From Ascaphus truei (lineage: Eukaryota > Chordata > Amphibia > Anura > Ascaphidae): a stretch of 64,000 bases of DNA. Numbering within the stretch: position 1 is the stretch's first letter; the number at the start of each line of letters is the position of its first letter. Below are positions 12,152 to 24,734 of this stretch, piece after piece. The notes under the pieces were generated by a model, which saw nothing but the letters and a program-made list of their open reading frames with translations, had not been told where the DNA came from and searched no databases. A program made the position numbers and the translations under genes. The stretch is taken from assembly GCA_036426205.1 (NCBI GenBank), contig CM071568.1, positions 224,976,239-225,040,238 of the forward strand, in the 5' to 3' direction.

Positions 12152-14326
12152 TCTTAGGTACACCTTTCTCAGAAAGGCATGTGATTATTTGCAAATGCTT
12201 TGATTAATGGCTAGCAAAAGCTGCTACGTTCTTACTATGGCAGAGGGTGTGGCCTAATGATTACAGGGCGACAGTATGAAGTCTTTGTGACCATGTGACA
12301 ATGACTCACTGTTCCAGTATTGTCCACCTATGTATATGACTCATATATATGTTAATAGTGCTATTTAAGAACAGAGCATTGTCATAGTTATAAAGGGTAA
12401 CTTGGATTGCGTTATTGACATATTAGAGCATCTAAATGGTTGGGCTGTACCCTTGATGATAATCCAGCCATGACTGTACCCTGTTGTTTTGAAATCAATG
12501 GCAAACGAATGTAGCACAACACAATCGTATGGAATGTTGATAAACATTCTCGGATAGAGTAATGAAGAGTTTAACATTTCCAAAGCTCTCCTCTTCTGGC
12601 TGCTCCTATAGCATAGGGCATGACTTTCTCTGCAATAGCCATAACTGTCCTAAGCCACCGAGCCCCGATATAGCTGCCCACATCAATTCTGCATCTTCCT
12701 GAAAATGTACTTTTAAGCACCTTAATTGCATTTCAGAGATAACCCTGCAGGCAAAGTGACAGGAAGAGAAACCATATAGAGCAGTTTGGCGGTCAGCCTC
12801 TTTGTTTTAAATCAATCAAACATCTGTGACTAATGCAGCTCTGGGCAGCTCCTCAGGAAGCATTAGCCCTATTAGTCTGTGCTGGCAGGAACACAAAATA
12901 ATATATTTATGGACAGAGCACATGTGCATTGCTGATGGAGACTAAGAATTGGTCAGCAGATTTACCCTGTCAGGAGTTCACAGCGCGTTGTTAATTTAAC
13001 ACGCAAATACCCCAAACTGTTTAGGATGGAGACCTGCGCATGCTGGCAGTGCGTGTGCAGAATGATTTTCCTACTAAAATTGTGTTTGCATTAAGTAAGC
13101 CCTGTAGAGCCGTGGCTAATGACACAGGACCTTCTGACACTCCCATCACCTCCCAAGATGATGGTCACATTTCTAAGCTTACATTTATGCTGATTAGTTT
13201 TAGCTCTTGGGGAAATGGGATGGGTTAGCTGCATGTCAAATTGATCAGACTTGCTGCAGCACTACTGCCGCTGAACAGAGCAGGAGATGGAGAAAGATCC
13301 TTAAAATAAAATCAATGCTGTAGGGTGGTGACCAACTGAAGAAGAAGTCGAGAAGTTGAGTTCATTTACAGAGCGCCTTCTGGGCCTATTTCAGGAGTAG
13401 GTTATGGAGACGTTAATGGTGAAGAAGGTACTTCCAGGTGCTTAACAAAGTGTGATGGGAATAAGGGGTACTGTCCTGGAACAGGATTACACATTTTTCT
13501 GTGTCTTTTTGCAGCCCTCAGATTTCTGTCTCTCTAGTTAGCTGCTTGTTAGTTCCCCTGTTCCAGCAGCTAGCTGCCTGTGTAAAGGCAACATTACTGA
13601 TACATTTGTCCTTTACACAACCTAGTTGGTTGCCCTGGCAACCCTTCAATCTTCATAGCCAGAAGATTGGTTCAACCCTACTCCCTTGCCTTTATTACAG
13701 TTAGTTTGGTTCTCAGGCTATTCCTGTGTGGCAATTGTGACATACTTCCTTTTCATCCCATGCAGGCTGAGTGAGTACACTTATCTTACCTCCGCTGGCA
13801 AAGCTATTCGTTTTGACCTTCTTCTATTTACTACAAGCACCTCCATTTAGAGAAGCACTCTCTACTCACACTACCACATCTGCAAGTACCTTTCATTTCT
13901 GTGACTCCTTCAGTAAAGCTAAGAAAATACTAAAGGACTTGTGGTGCTTTTAAAGAGGGATCAGTTCAGCTATCTGGCCATACTTATATCCAGCAAATAC
14001 CCTGTGGCTCCAGAATAGGTACAGAGTACAGAATTGTTATGGTCAAATCTATTCTTTCACTTCCTATTGTTTAAGTAAAAAAATATTTGGAATTAAATAT
14101 CTGCTACTTCCTCCTACAGCATGATTATATCATTTTTAATTCAAATGTAAATGTAGGATTTGCGAAACACAGTGTTATTCCTTTAAGTATAAGGCCACAA
14201 AATTGGTACAATACAAGCGCACAAAACCCGCACCAGACTTCCAGTATCGAGAAAAAAGGCTAATATTTTTAGTTACATTTCTCCTTTGATAAATCTGGTG
14301 AGGTTTTGTGCATCAGTTTTGCAGAA
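12152..14326. other. No gene recognised
   Basis: Intergenic sequence without a convincing exon. Short open frames (12365, 13040, 13501, 13771) show no domain signature and no codon pattern that I trust. Confidence 0.6.
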
Positions 14327-14402
14327 AATGCGAATTTGTTTATGCATATATAATATATATATATATATTATATATGATATGCATAAACAAATTCGCATTT
14401 TT
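14327..14402. repeat. AT-rich perfect hairpin
   Basis: GCGAATTTGTTTATGCATAT at about 14330 is repeated in inverse at about 14377-14397 around an AT-only centre. This is probably the middle of a small palindromic MITE, whose outer ends I could not place. Confidence 0.75.
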
Positions 14403-14576
14403 CGCAAATTCGCACACGCACAGCATTATTATAGAAAGGCTGACTAACCACAGCCAACTATAACTGCCGTGCGCGCGCACGGCGCAGCAGGCGCACCCTC
14501 TATAGAAAAGCCCTGAGGCAGCACCTTCTTAACTATAGTAATTGAACACACACACACACACACATACACATATACA

Positions 14577-14735
14577 TAGGGTGACCATTCGTCCCGGTTT
14601 TGCCGGGACAGTCCCGGTTTTTTCTGCCCTGTCCCGATTTTAGCTCCGTCCCGTTTATGTCCCGGTTTTTGTCCCTGGTCCCGGTATTGCGGGGCAGCGG
14701 CGGTGAGGAGAATGCGGCGGCCGGTAAGTATTTTC
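14577..14735 (+). mobile_element. Left terminus of a hAT-type element (TAGGGTGACCA family)
   Basis: TAGGGTGACCATTCGTCCCG begins at 14577 and is followed by repeated GTCCCGGTTTT words, the same start as the well-bounded element at 28814. No TGGTCACCCTA right end is visible downstream, so this copy is truncated or its end lies beyond the expanded repeats. It is preceded by a (CA)n run. Confidence 0.75.
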
Positions 14736-14994
14736 TATGTGTGTGTGAATGCTGCCGGGGAGACTGAATGAAGGAGAATGCCAGGGGTGGGACTTAGAAT
14801 GCCGGCCGGCCCACAGGGGATTGGTTGCAAGCAGGTCAGAGGAAGCCGGTGGCGGGACTTCCGCTTTGTGCAGAGCACACGTGTCTTCCCGCTCCCGGCT
14901 CCTCTGTGTGCGGTGAGTGTCCCCCTTCTGTCCCGGGTCCCAGCCAGGGGGGGTAATAGGAGGTGGGAGCGGGGGTGCGCCTACCTTTGTACCA

Positions 14995-15165
14995 CCTTGT
15001 ACCTTTGCCCATCGGCGCTCCCAGCTTTGCCCCCCGGCGCTCCCACCTTTGCCCCCCGGCGCTCCCACCTTTGCCCATCGGCGCTCCCACCTTTGCCCCG
15101 CCCGGCGCTCCCACCTTTGCCCCCCCGGCGCTCACAGCTTTGTCCCCCGGCGCTTACTTCCCCCC
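14995..15165. repeat. GC-rich ~20-bp minisatellite
   Basis: About eight copies of a GGCGCTCCCACCTTTGCCCC-like unit. Open frames on both strands here are repeat translations. Confidence 0.9.
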
Positions 15166-15261
15166 GTCCCCTTGGTGTGGGAGATGGGCTCGGGGGCGGG
15201 CAGTGGTTGCTGCGCGGTCGCGGGCGGTGCAGGGGCTGGCGGGCGGTGCAGGGGGAGGCGG

Positions 15262-15912
15262 GGTGTATCTGTGTGTGTGTATCAGTGTGTGTATCAGTGT
15301 GTGTGTGTATCAATGTGTGTGTGTGTATCAGTGTGTGTGTGTGTGTGTGTGTGCGGTGTGTGTGTGGTGTGTGTGTGTGATCGTGGATGTGTGGTGTGTG
15401 TGTGGGTGTGTGTTGTGCGTGTTCGTGGGTGTGTGTGGGGGTATGGTGTCTGGTGGGTGTTGATACTGTGTGTGTATCTGGTGTGTTCTTTGGATCTGTG
15501 TGTGATGTGTGTGACTGTGTGTGTGTGTGTGTTGTCTGTGTGTGTGTGTAACTGTGGGGTGTTGTGTGTTGTGTGTTGGTGTTATCTGTGTGTGTGTGTA
15601 TGTGTTTATCTGGTGTGTATCTGTGTGTGTATCTGTGTGTCGTGTGTGTGTACTCTATGGTATCTGTTGTGTGTGTATCTGTGTGTGTGTGTGTGTGTGT
15701 ATCAGTGTGTGGTGTATCTGTGTGGTGTGGGTATCATTGGTGTGTGTATCAGTGGGGGTGTATCAGTGGGGGTGTATCAGTGGGTGGGTGTGTGTGTATC
15801 AGTGGGGGGGTGTGTGTGTATCAGTGGGGGTGTGTGTGTGTATCAGTGTGTGTGTGTTTCAGTGGGAGTGTTTGTGTATCAGTGGGTGTGTGTGTGTCAG
15901 TGGGTGTGTGTC
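15262..15912. repeat. GT-rich array with GTATCAGTG units
   Basis: Long imperfect (GT)n interrupted by ATCTG and ATCAGTGGG words. Several copies of the form GTGTATCAGTGGGGG occur near 15740-15870. The 417-residue plus-strand frame over it is low-complexity Cys/Val and is rejected as a gene. Confidence 0.9.
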
Positions 15913-16157
15913 TCTCTCCCTCCCTGTCTCCCCCTCCCTCCCTGTCTCACCCTCCCTTCCTCCCTGTCTCACCCTCCCTCCCTCCCTCCCTGTCTCACCC
16001 TCCCTCCCTCCTTCCCTCCCTGTCTCACCCTGTCTCACCCTCCGTCTCACCCTCCCTCACCCTCCCTCACCCTGCCTGTCTCACCCTCCCTCACCCTCCC
16101 TCCCTCGCCTTCCCTGTCTCTCCCTCCCTCGCCCTCCCTGTCTCTCCCTCCCTCGCC
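15913..16157. repeat. CCCTCCCTGTCTCAC minisatellite
   Basis: Pyrimidine-only tandem units of CCCTCC, TGTCTC and CACC, continuous with the preceding GT array. Confidence 0.9.
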
Positions 16158-18650
16158 CAGCAGCCGGTGACAGATGGAAAGGCACACGCCAGACACTGGA
16201 ATATTGAGATATAAATCCTGACACTCGGAACAAGACTGTTTCCCCGGAGAGGGACCAGTTCCCACCTTCCATGTCACCGGTGACGGACCGCAGATCCCAG
16301 AACTCGACACCCCGAACCTCCTACCAGACCATACACTCATCTTCATTCATTCGTTCGCAGCCGATGAACTCCACCCTTAAAAGCGTCTCCCCAGCGGCGG
16401 GGGGGGCAAGGGGCGGCGCCCGCACCATGGGTTATCTGAAGCCAATTGGCTGGCTAGCAGGGTATCCCCCGAGATTGAGGGGGACAATCAACACTTGATT
16501 TATACGGAGAAAAATTATATCGCTGCTGGGAAACAACCGAGCTTATCCTCCGGACCCAGGACTCCCCTCAGGCGCTACTCTATTGAAAACTAACACAGGC
16601 AGACGCATGCTCCATCAGCACAGGGTTTGGGAAACGGGAGGGGTTCCAAAGGTCACAGGAAACTGAAAGAGCAGTGTGGCTATGTGAGCAGCCGTCCAGC
16701 AAAGGTGGGAGCAGGTAAAACACAAACATTAAAAAAATTGGTGGGATGGATATAAGGAGATCCTAAATAGGGGGGGCTTATAAGAAGCCAGGCAGACATG
16801 GTTGGGGTCCACCGCTAATGCTCCTAAAAGTGTGCTGCAAGGTAGACCAACTCCCCTCCACATCGCTGGGTTCTTTGGAAGTATTCCACCGCTTCCACCT
16901 GGATCCTCCAAGCGGGAACAAAGACTACAACCGAAGATCAGTCACACACAGGAAAGAAAGGAGGAAAACAAAGAAGCGCGCACGGTCAATTGGAAGGTGA
17001 TTATTCATTTTTGAAACCGGTAATGTAACAAATAGAACTCTCACACTTATGAAGTGTAAAAGGCCAGCAGCTGACACCAAAGCTGCTTCTTTCGCCGATA
17101 GATTGTAGCTCCCGCAGGGATGCCGTTTGAGACGGTCCGGTCCAGTACACTGTGAAAATGCGGGGTACTCCACGTGACCTGGCCAACTTTCCGGGTTCGT
17201 GTACACAGCGTGACCGATATCCCCTTATATGTCCCAGTCTTTTCTGACGCGGGGTTCCTTCCGGCTGCAGGGGAGGAAAAAAACGTGATGGACAGGGAGG
17301 AAACTCGGTTATATCGGCGGTCCAGCGAAAGGGAATGCCTCATGCACTGATTGTCCAATAGAGCTATTAAAAAGTCCATGGCACAGTCAGCGTTAACGCA
17401 CTGAGCCAGAAGCACGAAAGTGTAATTGTGTATAAACTCCTCCCCAAACGCGTTTCACCCACCACGGATGTCCCGTCATGCCCTCTGTTGCTTCGTGACA
17501 ACCCCCACCCTGACCACGTGACCAGCGACTAGGTATTAATAGGGGCATGATGGATGATTTCTAGACCCAAATCCGGGCATATGTTTTTGCCACGATGGGA
17601 TCTTAAAATAGGACTTCCCTGACACTAGAAATAAAGAAGTCCCTTTAAATATACTCGACAGGCGTTCTCTACGGGTGTGTGGATTCTGCAGAGATCCAGG
17701 GCGGGCTAAAGAAGGTGTCCAAAAACAGATTACCATGATATCTAACACTATGAACGGTCGTCTTTTTTATTGTTATGTTGTACTTGGGTGTATTCTGTCC
17801 TTGTTGTGTATGTTTCTCTGTAATTAGTACATGTATGTTCGGTTGTTAAGGGGCAGGGCAGGACAGGGCAGATCACCCATATTCTCATACCCAATAACAA
17901 ATTAGATATCCCCTAATCGTTCGCGGTGTTGTGGGCTCTGTAGTGTTAGACTGCGGTTCCTGAGACGAAACCTACTCACATGATTGAAAAGAGAACTGCA
18001 ACAACGACCCAGAGACCCACCTGGGCCGACGCCCCACCCGGTTACAAAGACCCGGTATACACAGACACGCCTAGAGACCGCCCCCCCAAAACGGTGACAT
18101 CCCTTCCGCAGAGGTAATACCGGTCCTCCACTACAAACTACCAGCCAGACGCCTTGTGTACATCAAACCATGCCTGGACACCCCCCTCCACATACCTCCC
18201 ACTTATACACCTCCCTTCTTACCGCTCAACCCCCAGAGACGGTCCGAACACCGAACTACGGCGGGTATCGCTTTGTCATAATCCGCGCCACGGCGTACAC
18301 GACAGACACAGCCCAGAGACGGGGGGACGGTGGTCTGCGTCATCATCTCCAAATACCGGTGGTTATACAAATCAACGCCCAGAGATTCGCCGTCTCTTTC
18401 CTCTTTCTTTTTTCCGGTAAATATCGGCTATACACTATAACACGCCAGAGCATCCGCAGATGACCCCCAACCCACCTCAAATCCCTTTACTCCAACTCCT
18501 CCTTCTTCCTCTCTTCACTTCTCCCTCGCCCTCTTCCCTCCTCACCAGTCTCATGGCCTTACCTCCTTTCTTTTCGCCTTACTACCCCGTAACCACCGGT
18601 AGCCTTCCCCATTTTTTCTTTTGCATTTTTTACCATCCGCTTTACCCGAG
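16158..18650. other. Unrecognised GC-moderate region; holds a GAAACGCGT word on minus
   Basis: I see no protein domain. On the minus strand, 17441-17465 reads GGTGGGTGAAACGCGTTTGG, resembling the GAAACGCG modules elsewhere in the window. CpG content is higher than the flanks (for example 17080-17330, 17880-18330). This fits a non-autonomous mobile element with promoter-like sequence, but its boundaries are not clear. Confidence 0.4.
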
Positions 18651-18773
18651 GGACATAAAAACAGAAGGCTGCAACCTTCTACGCGTTTCGTGCAGACAAA
18701 TTGCACTTCTTGATAAAGTGCAATTTGTCTGCACGAAACGCGTAGAAGGTTGCAGCCTTCTGTTTTTATGTCC
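18651..18773. repeat. Perfect 58-bp-arm hairpin containing GAAACGCGTAG
   Basis: Positions 18651-18708 and 18716-18773 are exact reverse complements around a 7-bp centre (CTTGATA). The arms contain ACGCGTTTCGT and its inverse. The right arm is followed within 12 bp by AATAAA. The perfect match suggests recent origin or active repair between the arms. Confidence 0.95.
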
Positions 18774-18837
18774 ACCCAATAAAGAAATATTTTTGCCAGA
18801 CCTGCCATCACCCCCTTTTTTTGCTGTGCGTTGCACC

Positions 18838-19407
18838 AACCCATTTGCACTAGATTTGCTGGTATATAGGGTATTGTGGTGCTCACCTGGTGGTACTCAG
18901 GAGGGTGAGTCTCTGCGATGGAAGGGAGCTTTGGGGTACAGGATTGCCTTTGTGGGTGCAGCGCCTCCACTTGTAGGGTTCCTGCCATAGACATGGGTTC
19001 ATCCCCACAGGAACCTCCATAGCATAGAGAAAAGATTCTGGAGTGCTAGTAGTAATACAAAAGGTTTATTTAGCACAACAGCAATTACAGCACAGTTCTC
19101 TCTCTGCATGGCTCCCAGCCCCGAGGCATCATCCCTTCCCTGGGCAGGACCAGGCTGGGCATCCCAGGGGCTTGAGGCCCCCAGGCTAGTCTGGACATCC
19201 TCACCCCATGAGGGGCAAGGCAGGAACTCACTCCATGGTGGAACACTCTCTCCCTCTGGAGCACACCACCCCCCTAAGGGATCAGGCAGAACACACTCCC
19301 TAAGGAGAACTCTTACACAACCAATGCGATGGGAGTAACCCTAACATTACCTGCTGCTAACAGGACTGATAGTACTAGTGCAGGGAAATATATAGCCAGG
19401 GGCTACA
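18838..19407 (-). mobile_element. Solo LTR, minus strand
   Basis: Read on the minus strand it begins TGTAGCCCCTGGCTATATAT at 19407 and aligns by eye with the LTR at 42611-43507: the start, the TCCTGTTA..AGCAGG block, AATAAA (plus TTTATT at 19065-19070), and the GTGGAGGCGCTGCAC and TACCCCAA blocks near the 3' end. The 3' limit near 18838 is approximate, and no target duplication was found. No internal retroelement sequence adjoins it. Confidence 0.7.
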
Positions 19408-19424
19408 TTGCTACACATACATAC

Positions 19425-19940
19425 AGTACACCCCCCCCCCACAATACAACAACCACTAACCCACATAAATAAACAACACAGACCCCCCCCCCAAAGACAC
19501 TACGCACACACTACCCCACAACTACGCAAACACACGCCACCCCACCAAAAGACACACAACCACACCTACACCCAAATAACACGCACACACATGACCCCCA
19601 CTAAAGACACCACCACCCCAAATACACACGCACACACACTACCCCCACCTAAATACACACACTACCCCCAAAATACACACGCACACACTACCCCCCAAAT
19701 ACACACGCACACACACTACCCCCCAAATACACACGCACACACACTACCCCCCCAAATACACACGCACACACACACCCCCCCCAAATACACACACACTACC
19801 CCCCCAAATAAACACACATACACTACTCCCCTCAAATACACACACTACCCCCCTCAAATACACACACTACCCTCCCCTAAATACACACCCTACCCCCCCC
19901 CCCCAAATACACATACAGTACATACATACACACACTACAA
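19425..19940. repeat. CA/C-rich array (CACACGCACACACACTACCC... units)
   Basis: About 500 bp of tandem units mixing CCCCCCAAATACACAC and ACACACACTAC. The 207-residue open frame across it is a repeat translation. Confidence 0.9.
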
Positions 19941-20040
19941 ACATCCCGTTCTCACCCTGGCTTATCCACATCTCTGGGGTTTTTTTTTCTGCTTTCCTAA
20001 CCTCTGCTTTAGCCATAGATTCCTTTGTTAACCAGTATTA

Positions 20041-20150
20041 CCGACCTGAGGAAGAGAGGAGAACTCTCAAAAGCTTGTCCTATGACATAAATTGTTAATC
20101 CAAATAAAAAAGGTATCACCCAATACATTTATTCTGCACTATATATACAC
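20041..20150 (+). repeat. CCTGAGGAAG...AAAGCTTG module with AATAAA
   Basis: ACCTGAGGAAGAGAGG, then CTCAAAAGCTTGTCC, then CCAAATAAAAAAGGTATCACC. The same order of words (CGAAAGCTCG, AATTAAAAG, GGTATCATC) occurs at 49703-49765. It looks like the 3' part of a dispersed repeat with a polyadenylation signal. Confidence 0.55.
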
Positions 20151-20439
20151 ATATACACTTACATTGGGCCTCTCTCCCTCACTGTCCTGGTGGTGGCTGT
20201 GGGGGGTTAGAGGGCTGGCCGGCGCTTGCCGGGCCTCTTGTTGCCGCCGGAGGCCCCGACATCACCCCAGCTGCTTGCCTGCCTCTCTCCTGTACTGTCC
20301 GACATGACGGGCTCTGTGACGTTGGCTCACGCCGGAAGTTGCGTCACACAACTCTGGCGCGCACCGGCATGAATGTTTGGTGTGTTTGGTAAAAATTTAC
20401 ATTCTTCCAAGGATCATGTACTTTTTCTAAATGCTCGCA

Positions 20440-21540
20440 ATCCCCATAAAGCTCCAAGGAATTAAAGCCCTACAAATAACAATCTCAAAGTTTATCTGAA
20501 TCCATAAGCAGCACAGGATAGCCAGTGTCTTGATACTACCAGGGGATCTATGAGGGGATCGGTCTCCTGGACCTGTAGGCATACTATTATGCATCACAAT
20601 ATATACAGCTGGTACTATAGCAGTCATAAAGAGGCGAAAGGGTATGGGTAGATATAGGGAGGTAGAGCATGGTTCCATCCCAACTCGTTAAAATAATGTA
20701 ACTCCCTAAATTACTCAGAAAATCAGAGCAGACGCCACTCCCCAAGATCTGTCACTCACTTAAATTAAGGCACACACATAAACTAAAGAATAATCTGACT
20801 ACAAGAAACTTGACAATGACACACCTACTTGGTAACCCGGAGTTTCAACCTGGGCTTAACCAGAAAACCTTTGTGACCTGGCATCGGGCAGACATTCCCA
20901 AAATTCAGGAATAAATCTCCTTAGATAGACTGTTCCCCTTCTACACCCTCAGGGAAAGAGAGTCTCCTAGAGAGTGAAAAGTTCCGCTATTGTCAATTGC
21001 AGATTTTTATGTTGAGCAGGGGGGCCCAGACACAATTTCTAAGCTTCACATACTTTGAGAGTCTCTGCTCCAACAAGGCTGGTTGCAGAGGTTTAATCAC
21101 CTCAGTTTATCAAATAATTATCAACCAGAACAGAGAATTTAAGAGTGGGTTTATGATTCGGTGGGAGAGAGACAAAGGAGAGCATTTAGAGATGGATGAC
21201 TGGCTGGATAGCTGGGAATAAATCTCCCATTGTTACATCCAAAGAGAATGCAATTAAAATGCTTCACAGGTGGTACCTCACTCTGGAGGGACTACACAAG
21301 ATGTACAGTAATGCCCTCCAGGAGTGCTTTATGATCTGTAGGCAGGCTGGCACAATGGTCCTTGTCTGGTACAAGTGTCTTAAGATTGCCCCACTATGGG
21401 TGGAAATATTTGCACTCATAAATAGAATATTAGGATCCACCCTGTGTCTGGACTCATGGATGGCCTTATTACATAAGTCACATTATTCTGGACAGCTACT
21501 GGAAGTAGATAGAACCCCCCCCCCCCTCTAGTGTAGGCCA
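20440..21540 (+). pseudogene. L1 ORF2 C-terminal fragment
   Basis: Across several frames it encodes the C-terminal part of L1 ORF2. A GIGLLDL*AYYYASQ block is near 20550, LGNPEFQPGLNQKTFVTW is near 20832, and an AIKMLHRWYLTLEGLHKMY block is near 21250 (the HRWYLTP-type motif also seen in the copy at 7930, near 11360). It has multiple stops and frameshifts, no RT core and no poly(A) tail. It is a separate, older insertion from the 7930-12151 copy. Confidence 0.75.
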
Positions 21541-21569
21541 CATTACGAAATGCATTTGGGAAGTGATGG

Positions 21570-22160
21570 CCAATGAGAGATTACCTAGGAAGCCACAACT
21601 TCTATATTAACGCACAGCGTCCCTCAGTCCAGGAATCACCAGTCCAGAGGATGCTCCGCTGGTCACGGGTCCACTCGAGCGTCCCACGGTCCCGATACAG
21701 AAATAGACCAAATATTCCCCTTAGTATTGGCTCTAGGGCTTACTTAGCCCAAGTTTCAAGCCGCAGCTCCAGTAATTCAAAGCTGAGCTCCTGACGTCAC
21801 TGGAGGTGTGTCCGAACGAACGACTCTCCAGCACAGGAGCAGTGCAGATACCGCAAACAGCTTATCGGAGCTCAGGCACGGCGATACCGGGATATAAAGT
21901 CTTCAAACACTTGAACAGCACAGGTCCTGGACTGGTGATTCCTGGACCGAGGGGCGCTGTGCTTCCGGACTGGAGGCTGATGACTGCGGCGGCTATCCAC
22001 GGAGCGAGTACACGAGTGGTAACATGTACCCTGAACATGCCCTGCTTTTATATAACTGAGTTATCTTGTACGTGCATATATTACCTCACTTGTTTGTAAC
22101 AATATAATTACTGTCTTACACTATGAGAGTTGTGCGCTGTGTCTTTTTCTCTTTAACATT
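21570..22160. repeat. Element ending in GTTGTGCGCTGTG, with GGTAACATGTACCCTGAAC block
   Basis: GC-rich sequence followed by GGTAACATGTACCCTGAACA at 22018-22038 and AGTTGTGCGCTGTGTC near 22128-22143. Both blocks recur in the same order at 32450-32575. The terminal word is the inverse of ACAGCGCACAAC at 47064 and 61781, so this is probably one end of a dispersed element family. Confidence 0.55.
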
Positions 22161-23183
22161 TCAATTCAGCATTTCAATTTAAAAAATGGCTGAGTTGCCA
22201 TTAAATATTTAGACCACAGGGAGAACAGGTTTGCAGCATGAAAATCCAGTAAGCCTCCCTGCAGTCTAGAAGATTGAGCTTGTTTCCTCTTCGTTTCTTT
22301 AACGTTACTTTCTCAATGCCTTTAACAGTTACATTGTTAACACCCCCAAATCTATACTCTTTTTCATGTCTATTAATGTGGTGCTGAGCCATCCACTTTG
22401 ACAAGCAGCAGACTCATCACTATTGCAGGTTTTTGTATGTATTTTTTGAATCATACTATCACTTATTGTCACAATATTATTTTTATATTGTGTCCTCGAC
22501 TTCCATTTAGGGTGCACTTTATTTAAGATAAGTTTTTATTTAATACCTAATCTAGGAATCACTTTAATGTAAATATCACATTAGCACAACATTATACAAT
22601 TTGGGTGCAATTTTTATTTTTTTCTGTTTTTCTGAATTGAATTGTTGTAATTATTTGCCAAAATTGAAGGGTCTCTTCATGGATTACTAAGGAGCTAAAA
22701 ATGATGTTTACCGCTTATAATATATATGGTGGTTATGGTGTATAAGTATCCTTAATTTAGTATAATTTTTATATAATTTATGAAAGTGGCCCATAATTAG
22801 AATTCTGGTGGGTTTTCTTCCATCTTAGGATATTGTATTTCCAATTATGTACATTATATTAATAGAGATCAGCATTACATTCTTTTTCTCCTTTTGTCTC
22901 CATTCTTTCTCCCTCTTCCCCTTTTTGTCTGTTTCCCCCCTTCCCTCCTCCCTTCTCCCCCTTCACTCCTCCCCTCTCCACCCTCCCTTTTCCCCCTCCT
23001 CCCCTCTCCCTTTCCCTCCCCCTCTAACCCACTAGTTTTGGATAAATTAGGTTCAATAAATGTAATATTATATTCAAAAACAAGCTAATTAGAACATAGA
23101 ACCTGTCATTTACCAGCATCCTGCAATTTTACATTCACCCTGAGGAGGTGTACTATATTAACAGTAGAAATGTTATTATATAA
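22161..23183. other. AT-rich, no gene; pyrimidine tract at 22890-23030
   Basis: No coding or structural signal beyond a C/T-rich stretch. Confidence 0.6.
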
Positions 23184-23978
23184 TGTAACGGTCTTTGCCC
23201 GGGCCCATCTCATATTGACCCCCTTCTGTGGACACTGACCCCTGTTACATGAAGTGTAGTGTGGTGCACCTGCTGGCTTACAGAATCCCTGAGTCTCCCG
23301 CGATGGTATGGGGGATGGCATCAGGACTGGCTTATGAGGTAGTGCTGAGTTATACTCACTCATGGTACAGCATCTCCATCTCTTCCAGACCCCCAGCGTA
23401 GTAGGGAGGAGTCTCTGAAAGAGAACCTCTTTGTGCACCTTCTTCCCAAATGACTCCACAGTCAGGACAGAAGCGTTCTTTATCTTTGCCACTGATGATG
23501 CTAATAAAGGATGCCAGACTGCCCATCATAGCAGCCGGTCTGTTAGCCACTCATCTCAGGTTGCCAACCCAAAGGAAGTCCCTGACCGTACACTCCCAGG
23601 CAAGGGCACTGAAAGCAGGTCTAGCTCTTCCCTTACTCCCTGATGGAGTAAGAGGAATAGTCTTCCACACCTACCCCTGAGGGAGGGCCACAAATCCTGC
23701 CAGAGCCCTGACAGTTTGCTGGACAGACTCACCTCACTCATAGGTGGTGAGGCACTGCCTAAATACAGGAAGTGTTGTGCACTAAATAGCTCCAATAGGC
23801 ACCACCCCTGTGTCACTGTAATTGGACACAGGGCCTGGTGACACTACCTTCACCAGATACTACACAACACATGGGGGTGGGGGGAAAACCCCATGATTAC
23901 TCCTGGCAACCTGCCCTTAGCAGGGATTATTGCACAGGAGGAGAAAGGCATGTAACCCCAAAACTACCCAGGGCTACA
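23184..23978 (-). mobile_element. Solo LTR, minus strand (same family as 32727-33488)
   Basis: On the minus strand it starts TGTAGCCCTGGGTAGTTTTG at 23978 and ends ...CGTTACA at 23184 (TG...CA). It aligns with the plus-strand LTR at 32727 through GCCAGGAGTAATC, CCAGGCC..GTGTCCAAT and CACTTCCTG.ATTTAGGCAGT. No clear target duplication was found and no internal region adjoins. Confidence 0.8.
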
Positions 23979-24061
23979 TAAGAAATTCTACAATTGTTTT
24001 TAATAATGAATGAATTATGTCAAAATATTTTTGTCATCGATATGCCCTAGTAGTGTTCTCT

Positions 24062-24078
24062 AATATATATTATATATA

Positions 24079-24114
<36 letters not shown>
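24062..24114. repeat. (AT)n microsatellite
   Basis: Nearly pure TA run. Confidence 0.95.
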
Positions 24115-24116
<2 letters not shown>

Positions 24117-24589
24117 GGTTTATAACTATAGGAGATGTGATGATTTACGTGTTTTCTGTGTATGTTTGTATGGGGGAGTTGCCATTGTGACCTATTGTTG
24201 TATAATAAAGTGTTGTTATGATGCAGTGCATCTCCATGGTAACAATTTTGTTGTACGCTGACTCAGCCACGCTATATTCATATGTCCTTCATTTGCTGGC
24301 TTGATCAATTTGGCGCATGCGCATGACAGTATTTGTTACTGTAAGATTGACAAATGCGCAATAGTTATTAGTAGTGTTCAAGATTTTAGAATTTTAGTGC
24401 TGGGGAAGTCTTGGAGCACAGCTGATTGTTGCTTTTGGTTTATCCGCCAATGATGGCGCCATAGGGGAGGCGCACATGCGTGAGCACATGCGCGTGCATG
24501 CGCCCGCTATGATGTCAGGCGCAGACCTGTTTGTGGTGCGAGATTTGGTTTGCTATACCTTTTTTTCACTTTAAAGAGGGTCTTCGGTT

Positions 24590-24715
24590 AACACTCCATA
24601 CTCCTTGGTAAAGCACATTAGTGTGTGAAATTCGTAGGAGGTCATACACCTCCTTTGGGTGATGCTTTATTTTCAATAAAAAATTTATTTTTTATACAAC
24701 CTGGCTCCCTTTGCA
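24590..24715 (+). repeat. GAAATTCGTAGGAGG module followed by AATAAA
   Basis: GTGTGTGAAATTCGTAGGAG at about 24631, a short GGAGGT/ACCTCC hairpin, then CAATAAAAAATTT and a T-rich end followed by CCTTTGCAGTGCAC. This matches the arrangement of the GAAACGCGTAG copy at 18734 (motif, short hairpin, AATAAA, T-rich tail). It is probably a diverged member of the same repeat type. Confidence 0.45.
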
Positions 24716-24734
24716 GTGCACTGCTATTTTTTTG

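Noticed and set aside
14917..16170. 417-codon open frame on plus
   Set aside because: Runs through GC minisatellite, (GT)n and CCCT arrays; Cys/Val then Ser/Pro repeats only.
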